Positions 36,962-46,510 of a stretch of DNA of 64,000 bases are shown one piece after another. Position 1 is the stretch's first letter; each line of letters opens with the position of its first letter. The notes beneath the pieces were generated by a model. The model ran no database searches, was not told where the DNA came from, and was given only the letters and a program-made list of their open reading frames with translations. The translations under genes were made by a program, and so were the position numbers. The stretch is from positions 27,334 through 91,333 of the forward strand of contig NZ_ASRY01000201.1 in the NCBI RefSeq assembly GCF_000520815.1. The letters are read 5' to 3'. This DNA comes from Paenibacillus maysiensis (lineage in GTDB: Bacteria; Bacillota; Bacilli; Paenibacillales; Paenibacillaceae).

Positions 36962-39900
36962 ATGGTTGAAGAAAAAAACAATGTGTCAGAGCCAAAGCCT
37001 TCCCGCTTACGGACAACCATGCGGAGGCTCGGCCGTGTCATAAAGTGGGTCGTCATCATCGGTTTTATGGGAGCGCTGTTCGTAGGAGGAGCCGCAGCCG
37101 GCTATGTAGCCTCTATCGTGAAAAGCGAGCCTGTACGCTCCAGATCCATGATTGAACAGGAAATAGACAAAAATGCAATTACAGGCTTTGCTTATTTCAA
37201 TGATGGCTCCCCTATTGGACAGCTCCGGACAGAAGAAGACCGACGTCCTGTCACGTTTAAGGAGATTCCGCAACTCGTCATTAACGCAGTCATTGCTATT
37301 GAAGATAACCATTTTTACGAGCATAAAGGTGTCGATCTGTCGGGAACGCTGCGGGCTATAAAACAAAAAGCGCTGCATGAATCCGTACAAACCGGGGGAA
37401 GCACCCTGACCCAGCAGCTTGCCCGTCGTGTCTTTCTAAATCTGGATCGCACGGATGACCGCAAGGTCAAGGAAATTTTGCTCTCACTGCGCCTTGAGCG
37501 ATTCCTGAGCAAACAGCAAATTATTACGGCCTATCTCAATAAAGTACCTTTTGGTAACGGGTCTAGTGGTTATAACGTCTTTGGGATCAAAGCAGCTGCC
37601 AAAGGTATTTTTAACGAGAATGATCTGAGTAAGCTGAATGTGGCTCAAGCCGCCTATCTGGCAGGTCTGCCACAGCTTCCTTCCTCTTATTCCGCTTACA
37701 ACGGTAAGGGCGAATTTAACGAGTCCGGCTTTAAAAGGGCGATCAACCGCCAGCACCTGGTACTCAGCCGAATGCTGGAGGAGAATAAAATCAATCAGTC
37801 ACAGTATGATGAGGCGATGGCTTTTGATATCAAAAATTCGCTTGCTCCACGCACCGTTAAAGCCTATAACACGTATCCGTATCTTATGATGGAGATGGAA
37901 CGTCAAGCTGCGCAGGCACTCATGTCGGTCACAAATCCGGGTCAAGCGGCCAATGCCAGCGCAGATGCCAAAACCAAGGATGATAACGATTTGTTCAAAG
38001 AAGCTGAACAGCAGCTTCGAACAGGTGGTTATATGGTATACACCACTATTGATAAAAGCATCTACAAGTCGATGCGCCAAATTGCAGAGAATAAGAATAA
38101 TTTCTCTGCCACAAGTAAAACCAAGGGTGACGAGCAAGCAGCCGCGATTCTAATCCAGCATAAAACAGGCGCGATTCTCGGTATGATGGAAGGCCGGGAT
38201 TTCCAAAAGGAACAGATGAATTATGCTACCCAGATGGTACGCCAGCCGGGATCGGCTATGAAGCCGATTGCCGCCTATCTCCCTGCATTGGACAGCGGTC
38301 TCGTGCAGCCTGGCAGCATCGTGGATGATGCACCTATTATTTTGAAGGATGGCAGCAACGGGTATCATATCCCTAAAAACTCCAATAACCGCTATCAAGG
38401 GCTGGTTACGGCCCGTTACGCGCTGAATCAGTCACTAAATACGATAGCACTCAAGTTGTTTAACGAAAAAGTAGGTATCAGCAAAGCTTGGGATTTTGCC
38501 AAGAAGCTAGGCATTACCACCTTGGAACCAAGCGATAACAATGCCCAGACGGGTGTACTCGGCGGCTTGGCCCACGGGGTCACAGTCGAGGAACTGACGA
38601 ATGCTTATGGTTCGATTCCAAATGGCGGTGTATTTAATGACGCCTACATGATTGAAAAGATTGTGGACTCGCAAGGCAATATTGTTTATAAGCATCAGCC
38701 TAATCCTGTACAAGCCTTTACACCACAAACCGCCTATCTGATGACGGATATGCTGCGTACAGCCGTGTCGGAAGGTACAGGCAGACTGGTGAAGCGTAAT
38801 TTCGATCAAGCTGGCAAGATTCCGATTGCCGGTAAAACAGGCACTACACAATCCTATACCGATGTATGGTTCGAGGGCTTTACTCCTGACGTCACACTAG
38901 GTGTATGGGTTGGTTACAAGCAACCTGTCAATAAGCTCGAAACAAAAGCACAAAAAGAGCGGGCACGTCGCCTGTGGGCGCAAATCATGAATGAAGTAAC
39001 CGCAAAGGAGCCAAATTTGTTCCAAACCGACAGCTTCAAGCGACCAGACGGTATTGTAACAAGAACAGCGTCCGCATACGGCTCGGATATTTACAACAGT
39101 AAGTATCCACCCAAAAACAGTGAAAATGGTGTCACTCGTGCCAAATATATTACCTACCAAGGTGTGAATTATATTCCACGCGATGGTACACCGGATGATA
39201 TGTTGTATGAACGGACCGTTAGGAGACGGGAAAAGCCAATCTCAGAATTGATTAAAGAGCTTCAGCAAGCCTTTAAGGTGATGAGACGACATAACTCGTT
39301 GTCCTACTATCTGCCTCAGGATGCAGATAAGACGGCTCCTACCCGGATTGATCCGCGTAAAGACGATGGAGCCGATCCTAGTGCTCCGTCTAACGTTAGC
39401 GTAAGCTATAGTGACGGCAAAGCTATGATCAGCTTTAGCCCAAGCGGAAACAGCGATGTCGTAGGATACCGCCTATATCGTTCTACGGATGGGGGCAGTT
39501 TTCAACGGCTTGGTAAGGTCGTCATGGCTGACGGCTCTAAAGTGTTCTCTGACAGCCCGGGTGGCAGCAGCTCCAGCTACTACGTAACCGCCGTTGATGT
39601 AGGTGGACATGAGTCAGGGCCAAGCTCCCATGCAAGTGCAGCACCTATAGTGGCCCCTGTTGATCCTGGGAATCCAGTTGTACCGGGTGAAGGAGATGGA
39701 ACGGGTGCGCAGCCTACGGAGATTCCTACCGCTCCAGGGCAGCCTCAAGCAAAAGCAGCAGGCTCAGCCGTAGTGCTCCAATGGAGTGCAGGAAAGCCTG
39801 CTGATGCGATTACAGGCTATAAAGTGTATTATAGTAAAAGCGGTGCGGAGCCTTTTACAAACATCGGCTCCACCGCATCCACCAGCTTTCAATATAAAGC

Positions 39901-39985
39901 GGGCAGCAAACCGAAGGGTTGGTTCCGCATCACTTCCATGAATGCCTTGGGGGAATCAGCTCCTTCCGGAGCCGTTCGTCCATAA
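36962..39985 (+). CDS. class A penicillin-binding protein (PBP1a-like) with fibronectin type III modules
   Basis: Bifunctional peptidoglycan synthase anchored by one membrane helix (about 28-55). 1007 residues. GT51 glycosyltransferase at about 75-250 (EDNHFYEHKGVD, GGSTLTQQLAR). Transpeptidase at about 355-650, with catalytic serine in PGSAMKP, SLN and KTGTT. After a linker near 790 come two FN3-like modules, about 805-890 and 920-1007, separated by a Pro/Gly-rich hinge. Start ATG 36962 with AAAGGAGG. It sits between tyrS and acsA. Confidence 0.95.
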   Translation: MVEEKNNVSEPKPSRLRTTMRRLGRVIKWVVIIGFMGALFVGGAAAGYVASIVKSEPVRSRSMIEQEIDKNAITGFAYFNDGSPIGQLRTEEDRRPVTFKEIPQLVINAVIAIEDNHFYEHKGVDLSGTLRAIKQKALHESVQTGGSTLTQQLARRVFLNLDRTDDRKVKEILLSLRLERFLSKQQIITAYLNKVPFGNGSSGYNVFGIKAAAKGIFNENDLSKLNVAQAAYLAGLPQLPSSYSAYNGKGEFNESGFKRAINRQHLVLSRMLEENKINQSQYDEAMAFDIKNSLAPRTVKAYNTYPYLMMEMERQAAQALMSVTNPGQAANASADAKTKDDNDLFKEAEQQLRTGGYMVYTTIDKSIYKSMRQIAENKNNFSATSKTKGDEQAAAILIQHKTGAILGMMEGRDFQKEQMNYATQMVRQPGSAMKPIAAYLPALDSGLVQPGSIVDDAPIILKDGSNGYHIPKNSNNRYQGLVTARYALNQSLNTIALKLFNEKVGISKAWDFAKKLGITTLEPSDNNAQTGVLGGLAHGVTVEELTNAYGSIPNGGVFNDAYMIEKIVDSQGNIVYKHQPNPVQAFTPQTAYLMTDMLRTAVSEGTGRLVKRNFDQAGKIPIAGKTGTTQSYTDVWFEGFTPDVTLGVWVGYKQPVNKLETKAQKERARRLWAQIMNEVTAKEPNLFQTDSFKRPDGIVTRTASAYGSDIYNSKYPPKNSENGVTRAKYITYQGVNYIPRDGTPDDMLYERTVRRREKPISELIKELQQAFKVMRRHNSLSYYLPQDADKTAPTRIDPRKDDGADPSAPSNVSVSYSDGKAMISFSPSGNSDVVGYRLYRSTDGGSFQRLGKVVMADGSKVFSDSPGGSSSSYYVTAVDVGGHESGPSSHASAAPIVAPVDPGNPVVPGEGDGTGAQPTEIPTAPGQPQAKAAGSAVVLQWSAGKPADAITGYKVYYSKSGAEPFTNIGSTASTSFQYKAGSKPKGWFRITSMNALGESAPSGAVRP

Positions 39986-40043
39986 CAGCTCACAACAGCA
40001 ACAAATACTGATATTTGGTGAAAATCCACTTTATCAGCTCAAC

Positions 40044-40090
40044 AAAAAGGGAGTCTCTCAGCCATCACGGCTTTGGAGACTCCCTTTTTT
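40044..40090. terminator. bidirectional terminator between the PBP gene and acsA
   Basis: AAAGGGAGTCTC/GAGACTCCCTTT with a nested AGCC/GGCT stem, flanked by A and T runs. Shared by two convergent genes. Confidence 0.93.
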
Positions 40091-40111
40091 GTATCTTACT
40101 AAATGAGCATT

Positions 40112-41827
40112 TCAATCCTCTATGGTAGACAAATCTCCTGTAGGAAGATTAAGCTCCCAGGCTTTGAGTACACGTCTCATAATTTTACCGGAACGGGTTT
40201 TGGGCAGCTTTTCCTTAAACTCAATTTCGCGTGGTGCAGCATGGGCAGACAGCCCTTCTTTGACAAAGCGATAAATATCCTGCTGCAAGGCTTCAGAGGG
40301 GGTGTAGCCTTCACGGAGTGCGATAAAAGCTTTAATGATCTCTCCCCGCACAGTATCCGGCTTTCCGATCACTCCAGCCTCCGCTACAGCGGGATGCTCC
40401 AGAAGCTTGCTCTCGACCTCAAATGGACCGATTCGCTCCCCGGACGAATTAATGACATCATCAATACGCCCCTGAAACCAGAAGTATCCGTCCTCATCCA
40501 TATAGGCAGAATCACCGGACACATACCAGCCGGAAAAACGGAAATACTCCTGAAATTTGTTCGGGTTGTTCCATATACGGTTCATCATAGAGGGCCACGG
40601 TGTACGTATCGCCAAGTGCCCCATTCGATTAGGGGGTAGCACTTGCCCTCTGTCGTCCAGAATAGCCGCCTGAATACCAGGCAAGGGCTTTCCCATCGAG
40701 CCGGGCTTAATCGGTAGCTCAGGGTAATTACAGATCATTTGGCCACCCGTTTCCGTCATCCACCAGGTATCATGAATACGCTGCTTGTATACCTGCCAGC
40801 CCCAGCGCACCACCTCGGGATTTAGCGGCTCTCCTACGGATAGCACATGCCGCAGGCTTCCGAGATCATATTTGTCAACGATATCCTCCCCTGCGCTCAT
40901 AAGCATCCGAAACGCGGTAGGAGCGCTATACCATACGGTCACCCCGTGGCGCTCAATAGTGCGGTACCAGTCCTCGGGGCTAAAACGACCGCCACGGATC
41001 ACATTTGTTGCTCCATTCAGCCACGGGGCGAAAATGCCGTAGGACGTTCCTGTAACCCAGCCGGGATCGGCTGTACACCAATACACATCATCTTCACGCA
41101 AATCAAGCACCATTTTACCGGTATAATAGTGCTGAATCATCGCGTTTTGGACATGATATACGCCTTTAGGCTTCCCCGTTGAGCCTGACGTGTAATGAAT
41201 AATCAGCCCATCCTCACGACTCAGCCATTCCGGTTCAAGTTCCTCGGAGGACGTAAGCATTTCCGTTTCAAAATCAATAATCCCTTGCTCCCGTTCGTCC
41301 ACATCGCCAACCACAAAAATATGCCGCAGCTCCGGAAGTTCCTCACGTTGTACGCGCGAGAGAAGTGCAGGCGTGGTCACCAGCGCCACCGCCCCGCTAT
41401 CTTCCAGCCGATCCTTGACCGCCGTTTCCATAAACGCCTCAAACAAAGGCCCGACGACTGCTCCTACCTTCAAAATGCCAAGCAGACTAATGACCAGCTC
41501 AGGTGAACGCGGCATGAATATAAATACCCGTTCCCCTTTGCCAATTCCGTATTTACGCAGCACATTGCCAAACCTGTTGGAGTTGGCACGCAACTGAGAA
41601 AAGGTGTAGGCTTCATGGCGGTTCGCGTCATAATACAACAGCGCCGTTTTATCACCTCTCCCTTCCTCTACATGCCGGTCAATCGCTTCGTGCGCCATGT
41701 TCACCTTGCCTGATTCATACCACGTAAAATGACGCTCTGCATCTTCCCACTGAAAGCGGTTGTAAGCTTGTTCATATGGGCCCATGTTGGATGTGGGAAC
41801 TACAGCCTGGAGTTCTTCAATCTTCAT
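40112..41827 (-). CDS. acsA: acetyl-CoA synthetase
   Basis: Activates acetate to acetyl-CoA through acetyl-AMP. 571 residues, the same size as B. subtilis AcsA. ATP-binding motif YTSGSTGKPKG near 220, WCTADPGWVTGTSYG, and the C-terminal lysine in KTRSGKIMRR, which is the residue acetylated by AcuA in B. subtilis. Start ATG 41827, ribosome binding site GAGGAGG. It is divergent from acuA, and a cre site over its promoter points to CcpA repression by glucose. Confidence 0.96.
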   Translation of the reverse strand: MKIEELQAVVPTSNMGPYEQAYNRFQWEDAERHFTWYESGKVNMAHEAIDRHVEEGRGDKTALLYYDANRHEAYTFSQLRANSNRFGNVLRKYGIGKGERVFIFMPRSPELVISLLGILKVGAVVGPLFEAFMETAVKDRLEDSGAVALVTTPALLSRVQREELPELRHIFVVGDVDEREQGIIDFETEMLTSSEELEPEWLSREDGLIIHYTSGSTGKPKGVYHVQNAMIQHYYTGKMVLDLREDDVYWCTADPGWVTGTSYGIFAPWLNGATNVIRGGRFSPEDWYRTIERHGVTVWYSAPTAFRMLMSAGEDIVDKYDLGSLRHVLSVGEPLNPEVVRWGWQVYKQRIHDTWWMTETGGQMICNYPELPIKPGSMGKPLPGIQAAILDDRGQVLPPNRMGHLAIRTPWPSMMNRIWNNPNKFQEYFRFSGWYVSGDSAYMDEDGYFWFQGRIDDVINSSGERIGPFEVESKLLEHPAVAEAGVIGKPDTVRGEIIKAFIALREGYTPSEALQQDIYRFVKEGLSAHAAPREIEFKEKLPKTRSGKIMRRVLKAWELNLPTGDLSTIED

Positions 41828-41856
41828 GCGTTCAGCCTCCTCACGATATAATGAGA

Positions 41857-41884
41857 ATAATACAGAACATGATAACGCTTACAA
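41857..41884 (-). promoter_or_regulatory. acsA promoter overlapped by a CcpA cre site
   Basis: -35 TTGTAA (41884-41879), 16-base spacer, -10 TATTAT (41862-41857). The cre sequence TGATAACGCTTACA (41870-41883) matches TGWNANCGNTNWCA at every position and covers the -35 box. acsA of B. subtilis is a known CcpA-repressed gene. Confidence 0.8.
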
Positions 41885-41935
41885 ATTCAATACAAGCCTG
41901 TCAATTCCTTTGTTTAACATCTGATAAAAGCGACT

Positions 41936-41949
41936 AATTGTGAACAATT
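41936..41949. promoter_or_regulatory. AATTGT-GA-ACAATT dyad in the acsA/acuA gap
   Basis: A 6-bp inverted repeat with 2-base spacer, upstream of acuA. It is operator-like; the TTGTGAA half resembles a Rex half-site but the other half does not fit. The bound factor is unknown. Confidence 0.35.
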
Positions 41950-42069
41950 TATGTCTAAAACAGTATATCATAGGTGAGGATGTGACGACCATCCTTTTCA
42001 TTTATTTGTTTTTTTGCTATAAGTAGGGGATATGGAGAGCTAGGTCACGGTAAACAAGGAGGCGCATGT

Positions 42070-42702
42070 ATGCAGCATTTAAAACTGCACCATTTGGACA
42101 CGCTGAGTCATAACGGACAAAAGATCTACGTAGAAGGCCCCGTATCCGCTGATCAACTGCGTTCATTTCAAATGCATCCACAACTGGACGCCTTTCGCAA
42201 GCCGAAGGAGCAATTCGACGCGCTGGTGGATATTTCGGGACTGCCGGAAGGCAGGATTATCATCGCTCATGATGGGGAAACCATTCTCGGATACGTGACT
42301 TTTCACTATCCGGATGAGATGGAACGCTGGTCGGAAGCCAGAATGAAGGACCTGCTGGAGCTTGGAGCGATTGAGGTAGCCGACGAATATCGCGGACTGG
42401 GTCTGGGAAGCCAAATGATTCGGGTCGCCTTTGAGGACGGACAACTGGAATCCTATATCATTTTTACGACCGAGTACTATTGGCATTGGGATTTAAAAGG
42501 CAGCGGTCTCTCCGTATGGGAATACCGCCGCATGATGGAACGTCTGATGAAAACGGTGGATATGGTCTGGTACGCTACGGATGATCCTGAAATATGCTCC
42601 CACCCGGCGAATTGCCTAATGGTCCGAATGGGAGAGGATGTCCCCCTCACATCACGGGAACAATTTGACCGTATCCGGTTTGTGAGAAGGTTCATGTATT
42701 AA
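42070..42702 (+). CDS. acuA: protein acetyltransferase AcuA
   Basis: GNAT-fold enzyme that acetylates and inactivates AcsA in B. subtilis. 210 residues. The acetyl-CoA-binding turn VADEYRGLGLGSQMI lies near 119-133. The protein contains IIIAHDGETILGYVTFHYPDE, conserved in AcuA. Ribosome binding site AAGGAGG. It is divergent from acsA as in Bacillus, but acuB and acuC do not follow: the next gene, mtnN, is convergent. Confidence 0.94.
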   Translation: MQHLKLHHLDTLSHNGQKIYVEGPVSADQLRSFQMHPQLDAFRKPKEQFDALVDISGLPEGRIIIAHDGETILGYVTFHYPDEMERWSEARMKDLLELGAIEVADEYRGLGLGSQMIRVAFEDGQLESYIIFTTEYYWHWDLKGSGLSVWEYRRMMERLMKTVDMVWYATDDPEICSHPANCLMVRMGEDVPLTSREQFDRIRFVRRFMY

Positions 42703-42721
42703 ATGTTACACCACTAGCCAT

Positions 42722-43420
42722 TTAACCCAAATGCTTCAGCATATACTCCACAATTCGATGCGAACGATGGGAAGATGCTACTGTAAATTCGCCAAAATTA
42801 ACGTGAGCAGATCCGTCTGCCTTATCAGACATAGAGCGGAGGACAACGTAAGGCACAGCGTTCATATGGGCTGTCTGAGCCACTGCTGCGCCCTCCATCT
42901 CGGTACAAGCACCGTCCATCTCCTGATACAATGCAGCTACCAGTTCACGGCTGGCGATAAACTGGTCACCAGAGAGCACCTTGCCGATAATATAATGATC
43001 GCCGATGGATTGACAGGCTTGCTCAGCCAGACGAACAAGAACAGGATCAGCCGCAAACTCCGAGGTATCCTGATAAGGAATGACTCCTCTGGCATAACCC
43101 AAAGGCGTTACATCCATATCATGCTGCATACACGTCGAGGAGATCACGATATCTCCAATATTTAAATCCGGATGCACGGCCCCTGCCACTCCTGTAAATA
43201 TGATTTGTTCCGCTCCAAAGCTATCGATAAGAATTTGTGTCGTTACCGCAGCATTGACCTTACCTACACCAGACTTGCATACGACAACCTGTTGACCGTG
43301 AATGACTCCCTTTGTATAGGTGATTCCAGCCTTGACCGACTTACTAGTTTCAGTCATTGCAGCAAGCAGCAGCTCAATTTCTTCATCCATGGCGCCAATT
43401 AATCCATAGATTCGACTCAT
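42722..43420 (-). CDS. mtnN: 5'-methylthioadenosine/S-adenosylhomocysteine nucleosidase
   Basis: Cleaves MTA and SAH to adenine and the thioribose product, recycling by-products of polyamine synthesis and methylation. 232 residues. Starts MSRIYGLIGAMDEEIELL; SGVGKVNAA, FTGVAGAVHPDLNIGDIVIS, EMEGAAVAQ (catalytic Glu) and RSMSDKADGSA (catalytic Asp) are all present. Start ATG 43420 with AGAGGG. It ends 20 bases from the acuA stop with no clear terminator between. Confidence 0.96.
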   Translation of the reverse strand: MSRIYGLIGAMDEEIELLLAAMTETSKSVKAGITYTKGVIHGQQVVVCKSGVGKVNAAVTTQILIDSFGAEQIIFTGVAGAVHPDLNIGDIVISSTCMQHDMDVTPLGYARGVIPYQDTSEFAADPVLVRLAEQACQSIGDHYIIGKVLSGDQFIASRELVAALYQEMDGACTEMEGAAVAQTAHMNAVPYVVLRSMSDKADGSAHVNFGEFTVASSHRSHRIVEYMLKHLG

Positions 43421-43473
43421 CTCAAATCCCTCTATTCTTTGTTTAATGATGTGCATTAGACTATGTATTCACG

Positions 43474-43497
43474 AAAAAAGCTCCATTAAAGGAGCTC
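43474..43497 (-). terminator. intrinsic terminator after ccpA
   Basis: AGCTCC/GGAGCT stem with a 6-base loop and six Ts on the minus strand, 30 bases past the ccpA stop. Confidence 0.85.
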
Positions 43498-43527
43498 ATC
43501 GAAGGTCTATCCTGTTAACAAATCTGT

Positions 43528-44535
43528 CTAGTCTAGATAATTAACCGACAACCGCAAAATCGTTTCATGCGGCAAAATGACGCGAGGATTTTCCACGTTT
43601 TCCTTCTTCATTAGCTTGGTCAGCAAACGCATCGCTACTGCACCCAAATCGTACATCGGTTGCGCCACCGTCGTAAGCTGCGGACGAACCATGGAAGCCA
43701 TACGAATATTGTCCACACTGATGACAGAAAAATCGTCCGGTACTTTCAAGCCTTCATCCTGAATGCTATGAATCGCACCAATCGCCATTTCATCTGTAGC
43801 CGCAAAAATCGCGCTTGGCTTCTTCTTGAGGCCCAGGAAATACTTCATTGCCTCCACACCGGACTCATAACGATAGTTCCCGATGCGCACGAGATCTTCC
43901 TGATACTCAATTCCTGCTGCTTCCAGCGCTCTCTTGTAGCCTTGGAAACGTGCATAGCCGTTCGCAGGGTCCTGAAGCGTACCACTAATCATCGCGATTT
44001 GACGGTGCCCGTGGCGGATCAATGTATTCACTGCATCAAAAGCAGCGGCTTCATGATCAATATCAACCGAAGGGTAGCTGCCTTTCTCATCACTCGTTGC
44101 GCACAGAACGATAGGAACCGCAGCCGTATGAAAGGCCTGAATATGCTCATCCGTTACTGTGCCACCCATGAACAGAAGTCCATCAACCTGCTTTTCGAGC
44201 AGCGTATTGATGACACGAATCTCTTTTTCTTTCCTCTTATCGGCATTACACAAAATAATGTTATAGTGATACATATTCGCAATATCCTCAATGCCCCGCG
44301 CAATCTCTGCGAAAATTGAGTTTGATATATCAGGGATAACCACGCCGACGGTTGTTGTCTTCTTGCTGGCCAGACCTCTAGCCACCGCATTAGGCCGATA
44401 TCCCAATTGCTCAATCGCTTCATATACCTTCTTGCGTGTCTGAGGTTTTACGTTAGGATTATTGTTAACTACACGGGACACTGTCGCCATTGAGACACCA
44501 GCTTCGCGAGCTACATCATAGATCGTTACCGTCAA
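43528..44535 (-). CDS. ccpA: catabolite control protein A
   Basis: LacI-family regulator of carbon catabolite repression that binds cre sites together with HPr-Ser-P or Crh-Ser-P. 335 residues. N-terminal helix-turn-helix [21 protein letters not shown] (split: [12 protein letters not shown], then MATVSRVVN) with the hinge [14 protein letters not shown] at 47-60. Periplasmic-binding-like core follows. The start is taken as TTG 44535: it has GGAG 9 bases upstream and gives the standard length; ATG 44550 is the alternative. It lies close to acsA/acuA and ytxJ, as in B. subtilis. Confidence 0.96.
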   Translation of the reverse strand: MTVTIYDVAREAGVSMATVSRVVNNNPNVKPQTRKKVYEAIEQLGYRPNAVARGLASKKTTTVGVVIPDISNSIFAEIARGIEDIANMYHYNIILCNADKRKEKEIRVINTLLEKQVDGLLFMGGTVTDEHIQAFHTAAVPIVLCATSDEKGSYPSVDIDHEAAAFDAVNTLIRHGHRQIAMISGTLQDPANGYARFQGYKRALEAAGIEYQEDLVRIGNYRYESGVEAMKYFLGLKKKPSAIFAATDEMAIGAIHSIQDEGLKVPDDFSVISVDNIRMASMVRPQLTTVAQPMYDLGAVAMRLLTKLMKKENVENPRVILPHETILRLSVNYLD

Positions 44536-44642
44536 ATTCCTTCTCTCCATTGCCAATAAATTTTCAACCGAATCCAAGAACAACTAATTAGAACCATGAT
44601 ACGACAAAATACTACTTTATGCAACGACAGCGCTCATTCTAT

Positions 44643-44984
44643 CTATACCAAATGATCGTGAAGCGCACGCGCAGTGATATTCGAATGGGATGTATGCCAG
44701 ACAACCTCTCCGCCCTTGATCAAAATGGCCTGCGGTGATTCATGCTGCAGCTGGAGCCTGTTGGCAGCCTCATTGGACACTGGCCGGTCTTCTACTACAT
44801 AAATGATACCGTATTCAATATTTTCGTTGGGAGTGCCTTGCAAATAGGACTCCAGTTCCTGATGTGCGCCAGAGCTAATCGGACAGCGCGTGCTATGTTT
44901 AAAAAGAAGCAATGCCTTGTCTGATGACGCTTCCAGCGCCGCATTTAATTGTTGAACAGTAGCCACTTTTGTCATCGTCGCCAT
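44643..44984 (-). CDS. ytxJ: bacillithiol-system redox protein YtxJ (monothiol bacilliredoxin-like)
   Basis: 113 residues with a thioredoxin-like fold and a single active cysteine, C34, in STRCPIS. YtxJ proteins are linked to removal of bacillithiol from proteins. Start ATG 44984 with AAAGGAA; ATG 44975 is possible. It lies upstream of ccpA on the same strand; in B. subtilis ytxJ is also near ccpA, with aroA (DAHP synthase) between, which is absent here. Confidence 0.9.
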   Translation of the reverse strand: MATMTKVATVQQLNAALEASSDKALLLFKHSTRCPISSGAHQELESYLQGTPNENIEYGIIYVVEDRPVSNEAANRLQLQHESPQAILIKGGEVVWHTSHSNITARALHDHLV

Positions 44985-45084
44985 TGGATATACATTCCTT
45001 TCCGCGTATTGTCGTATGTCCTATTCACATCCTAACAAAAAGAACATGTAAAATCCAATGGTGACCATGAAAATTTTCATTTTT

Positions 45085-45531
45085 TTAGTTTTTTGTATTC
45101 ATAAACACCGATTCACTGGTAAAACCGGATAATTGCACCAATCTTTTCTGTACATCGTTCATCCAATCCTCATCTCCCAGACTTCTCGCATAACGATAAA
45201 GGTCCAGCAGCAGGTTGATTCGAAACTCCATTCGCTCCTCCAAAGAGGATTGCCAGTCCACATTGGGATTGTCCGCTTCCTCCAGTACCAGCTTGCGAAT
45301 AATTTCAGCCAGCTCGTTGTTACGGGCAAAGGAAATGCGCCGAGCCGTAGGCTTGCTCCCCAAATTTTGCAATAGCTCCTTGATATCCTTCGTTACATGC
45401 TGCAAAACCTCACTGGAGAAGCATGAAGGGCATGAAAATACGGGAACATGTAAAATTTCAACCTTGTCCGCATATATCACATTTCTCAACTCCAGCCCCA
45501 TCGGTTTACCACAATGGCATTGCTTATGCAT
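45085..45531 (-). CDS. hypothetical protein with paired CxxC zinc motifs
   Basis: 148 residues. The N-terminal 40 residues carry CHCGKPM and CPSCFSS, likely a zinc ribbon like those of YgiT-type proteins. The rest is helical (KDIKELLQNLG, then LEERMEFRINLLLDLYRYARSLGDEDW). No DNA-binding helix-turn-helix is recognised. Ribosome binding site GAGGTGG, seven bases upstream. Monocistronic. Function unknown. Confidence 0.8.
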   Translation of the reverse strand: MHKQCHCGKPMGLELRNVIYADKVEILHVPVFSCPSCFSSEVLQHVTKDIKELLQNLGSKPTARRISFARNNELAEIIRKLVLEEADNPNVDWQSSLEERMEFRINLLLDLYRYARSLGDEDWMNDVQKRLVQLSGFTSESVFMNTKN

Positions 45532-45870
45532 TTAACCACCTCATTACGTAGGATCAAGCTATATGAGGATTTCATCAGAATCCAGATATATCTATCTACT
45601 AGTCTATAAAAGATTTGTTAACTCTATAAAATTTTTCACACCCTTTTTTATTTCGACTTTGGGACCTCAAATCCTTCCACAGTTTGCAGCTATGAACAAA
45701 TTATCAAAGGTTTAGCAGGTTACGAGAAAGGTGATGCTGGCATTGAAGGAGCTTGTCATTTACCAAGAACGTACAGAGGAATGGACTTCCGGCGATCTTT
45801 TTCTTAAGATGTATAAGGTACAGATTATAAAACAGCAGTGTCATCAAGTGACGCACGAAAGGATGGTTAG
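45532..45870. other. 339-base gap ahead of the PfpI gene
   Basis: No recognised gene. It holds one short frame on the plus strand (ATG 45734 to TAG 45910, 58 codons) that follows AGAAAGG and overlaps the next gene by 40 bases. It has no recognisable protein similarity. No clear promoter or terminator is seen. Confidence 0.5.
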
Positions 45871-46407
45871 ATGTCGAGACTTGCCGGAAAAAAGGTTATC
45901 GCCCTGGTAGATGAGGAATTCGAGGATCTGGAGCTATGGTACCCCGTGTACCGTGTTCGTGAAGAAGGCGCAGAAGTGCATTTGGCCGGTGCTGAAAAGG
46001 GTAAAAAATATATCGGAAAATATGGCGTACCTGCTGAAGCGGAATATGCCTTTGAAGAACTGAACAGCCGCGATTATGACGGGATTCTTGTCCCCGGAGG
46101 CTGGGCGCCGGATAAACTGCGCCGCTATCCCAAGGTGATTCAACTCGTACAGGAGTTTCACGCCGCCCAAAAGCCTATCGGGCAAATCTGCCATGCAGGC
46201 TGGGTGCTGATTTCCGCCAAAATTTTGGACGGTGTCACTGTAACATCCACACCGGGTATCCGTGATGATATGGAAAACGCAGGCGCCATCTGGAAGGACG
46301 AAGCTGTCGTGACGGACGGACATATCGTATCTGCCCGCCGCCCACCTGACCTTCCGCCATATGGAAAAGCGTTTTGCGATCTGTTGGCAAACAATGCTCA
46401 AAAATAA
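45871..46407 (+). CDS. PfpI/DJ-1 family protein (deglycase or cysteine peptidase-like)
   Basis: 178 residues of the type 1 glutamine amidotransferase-like fold. Nucleophile elbow GQICHAGW with C107. GGWAPDKLRRYPKVI and TDGHIVSARRPPDLPPYGKAF match PfpI-type proteins, including the B. subtilis YfkM/YraA group linked to electrophile and thiol stress. Start ATG 45871 with AAAGGATGG. Strong terminator downstream. Enzymatic activity is not predictable from sequence. Confidence 0.92.
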   Translation: MSRLAGKKVIALVDEEFEDLELWYPVYRVREEGAEVHLAGAEKGKKYIGKYGVPAEAEYAFEELNSRDYDGILVPGGWAPDKLRRYPKVIQLVQEFHAAQKPIGQICHAGWVLISAKILDGVTVTSTPGIRDDMENAGAIWKDEAVVTDGHIVSARRPPDLPPYGKAFCDLLANNAQK

Positions 46408-46429
46408 GTCAGTTCCAATAAAATGAGCA

Positions 46430-46478
46430 AAAGCACCTTCAAAACCATGGCTAATGTGGTTTTGAAGGTGCTTTTTTT
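46430..46478. terminator. bidirectional terminator between the PfpI gene and ptsI
   Basis: Perfect stem of about 17 bp (AAAGCACCTTCAAAACC and complement) with T-run; shared by convergent genes. Confidence 0.95.
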
Positions 46479-46510
46479 ATTTCCAAACAAAATGCACAGC
46501 TAGTGCATGA

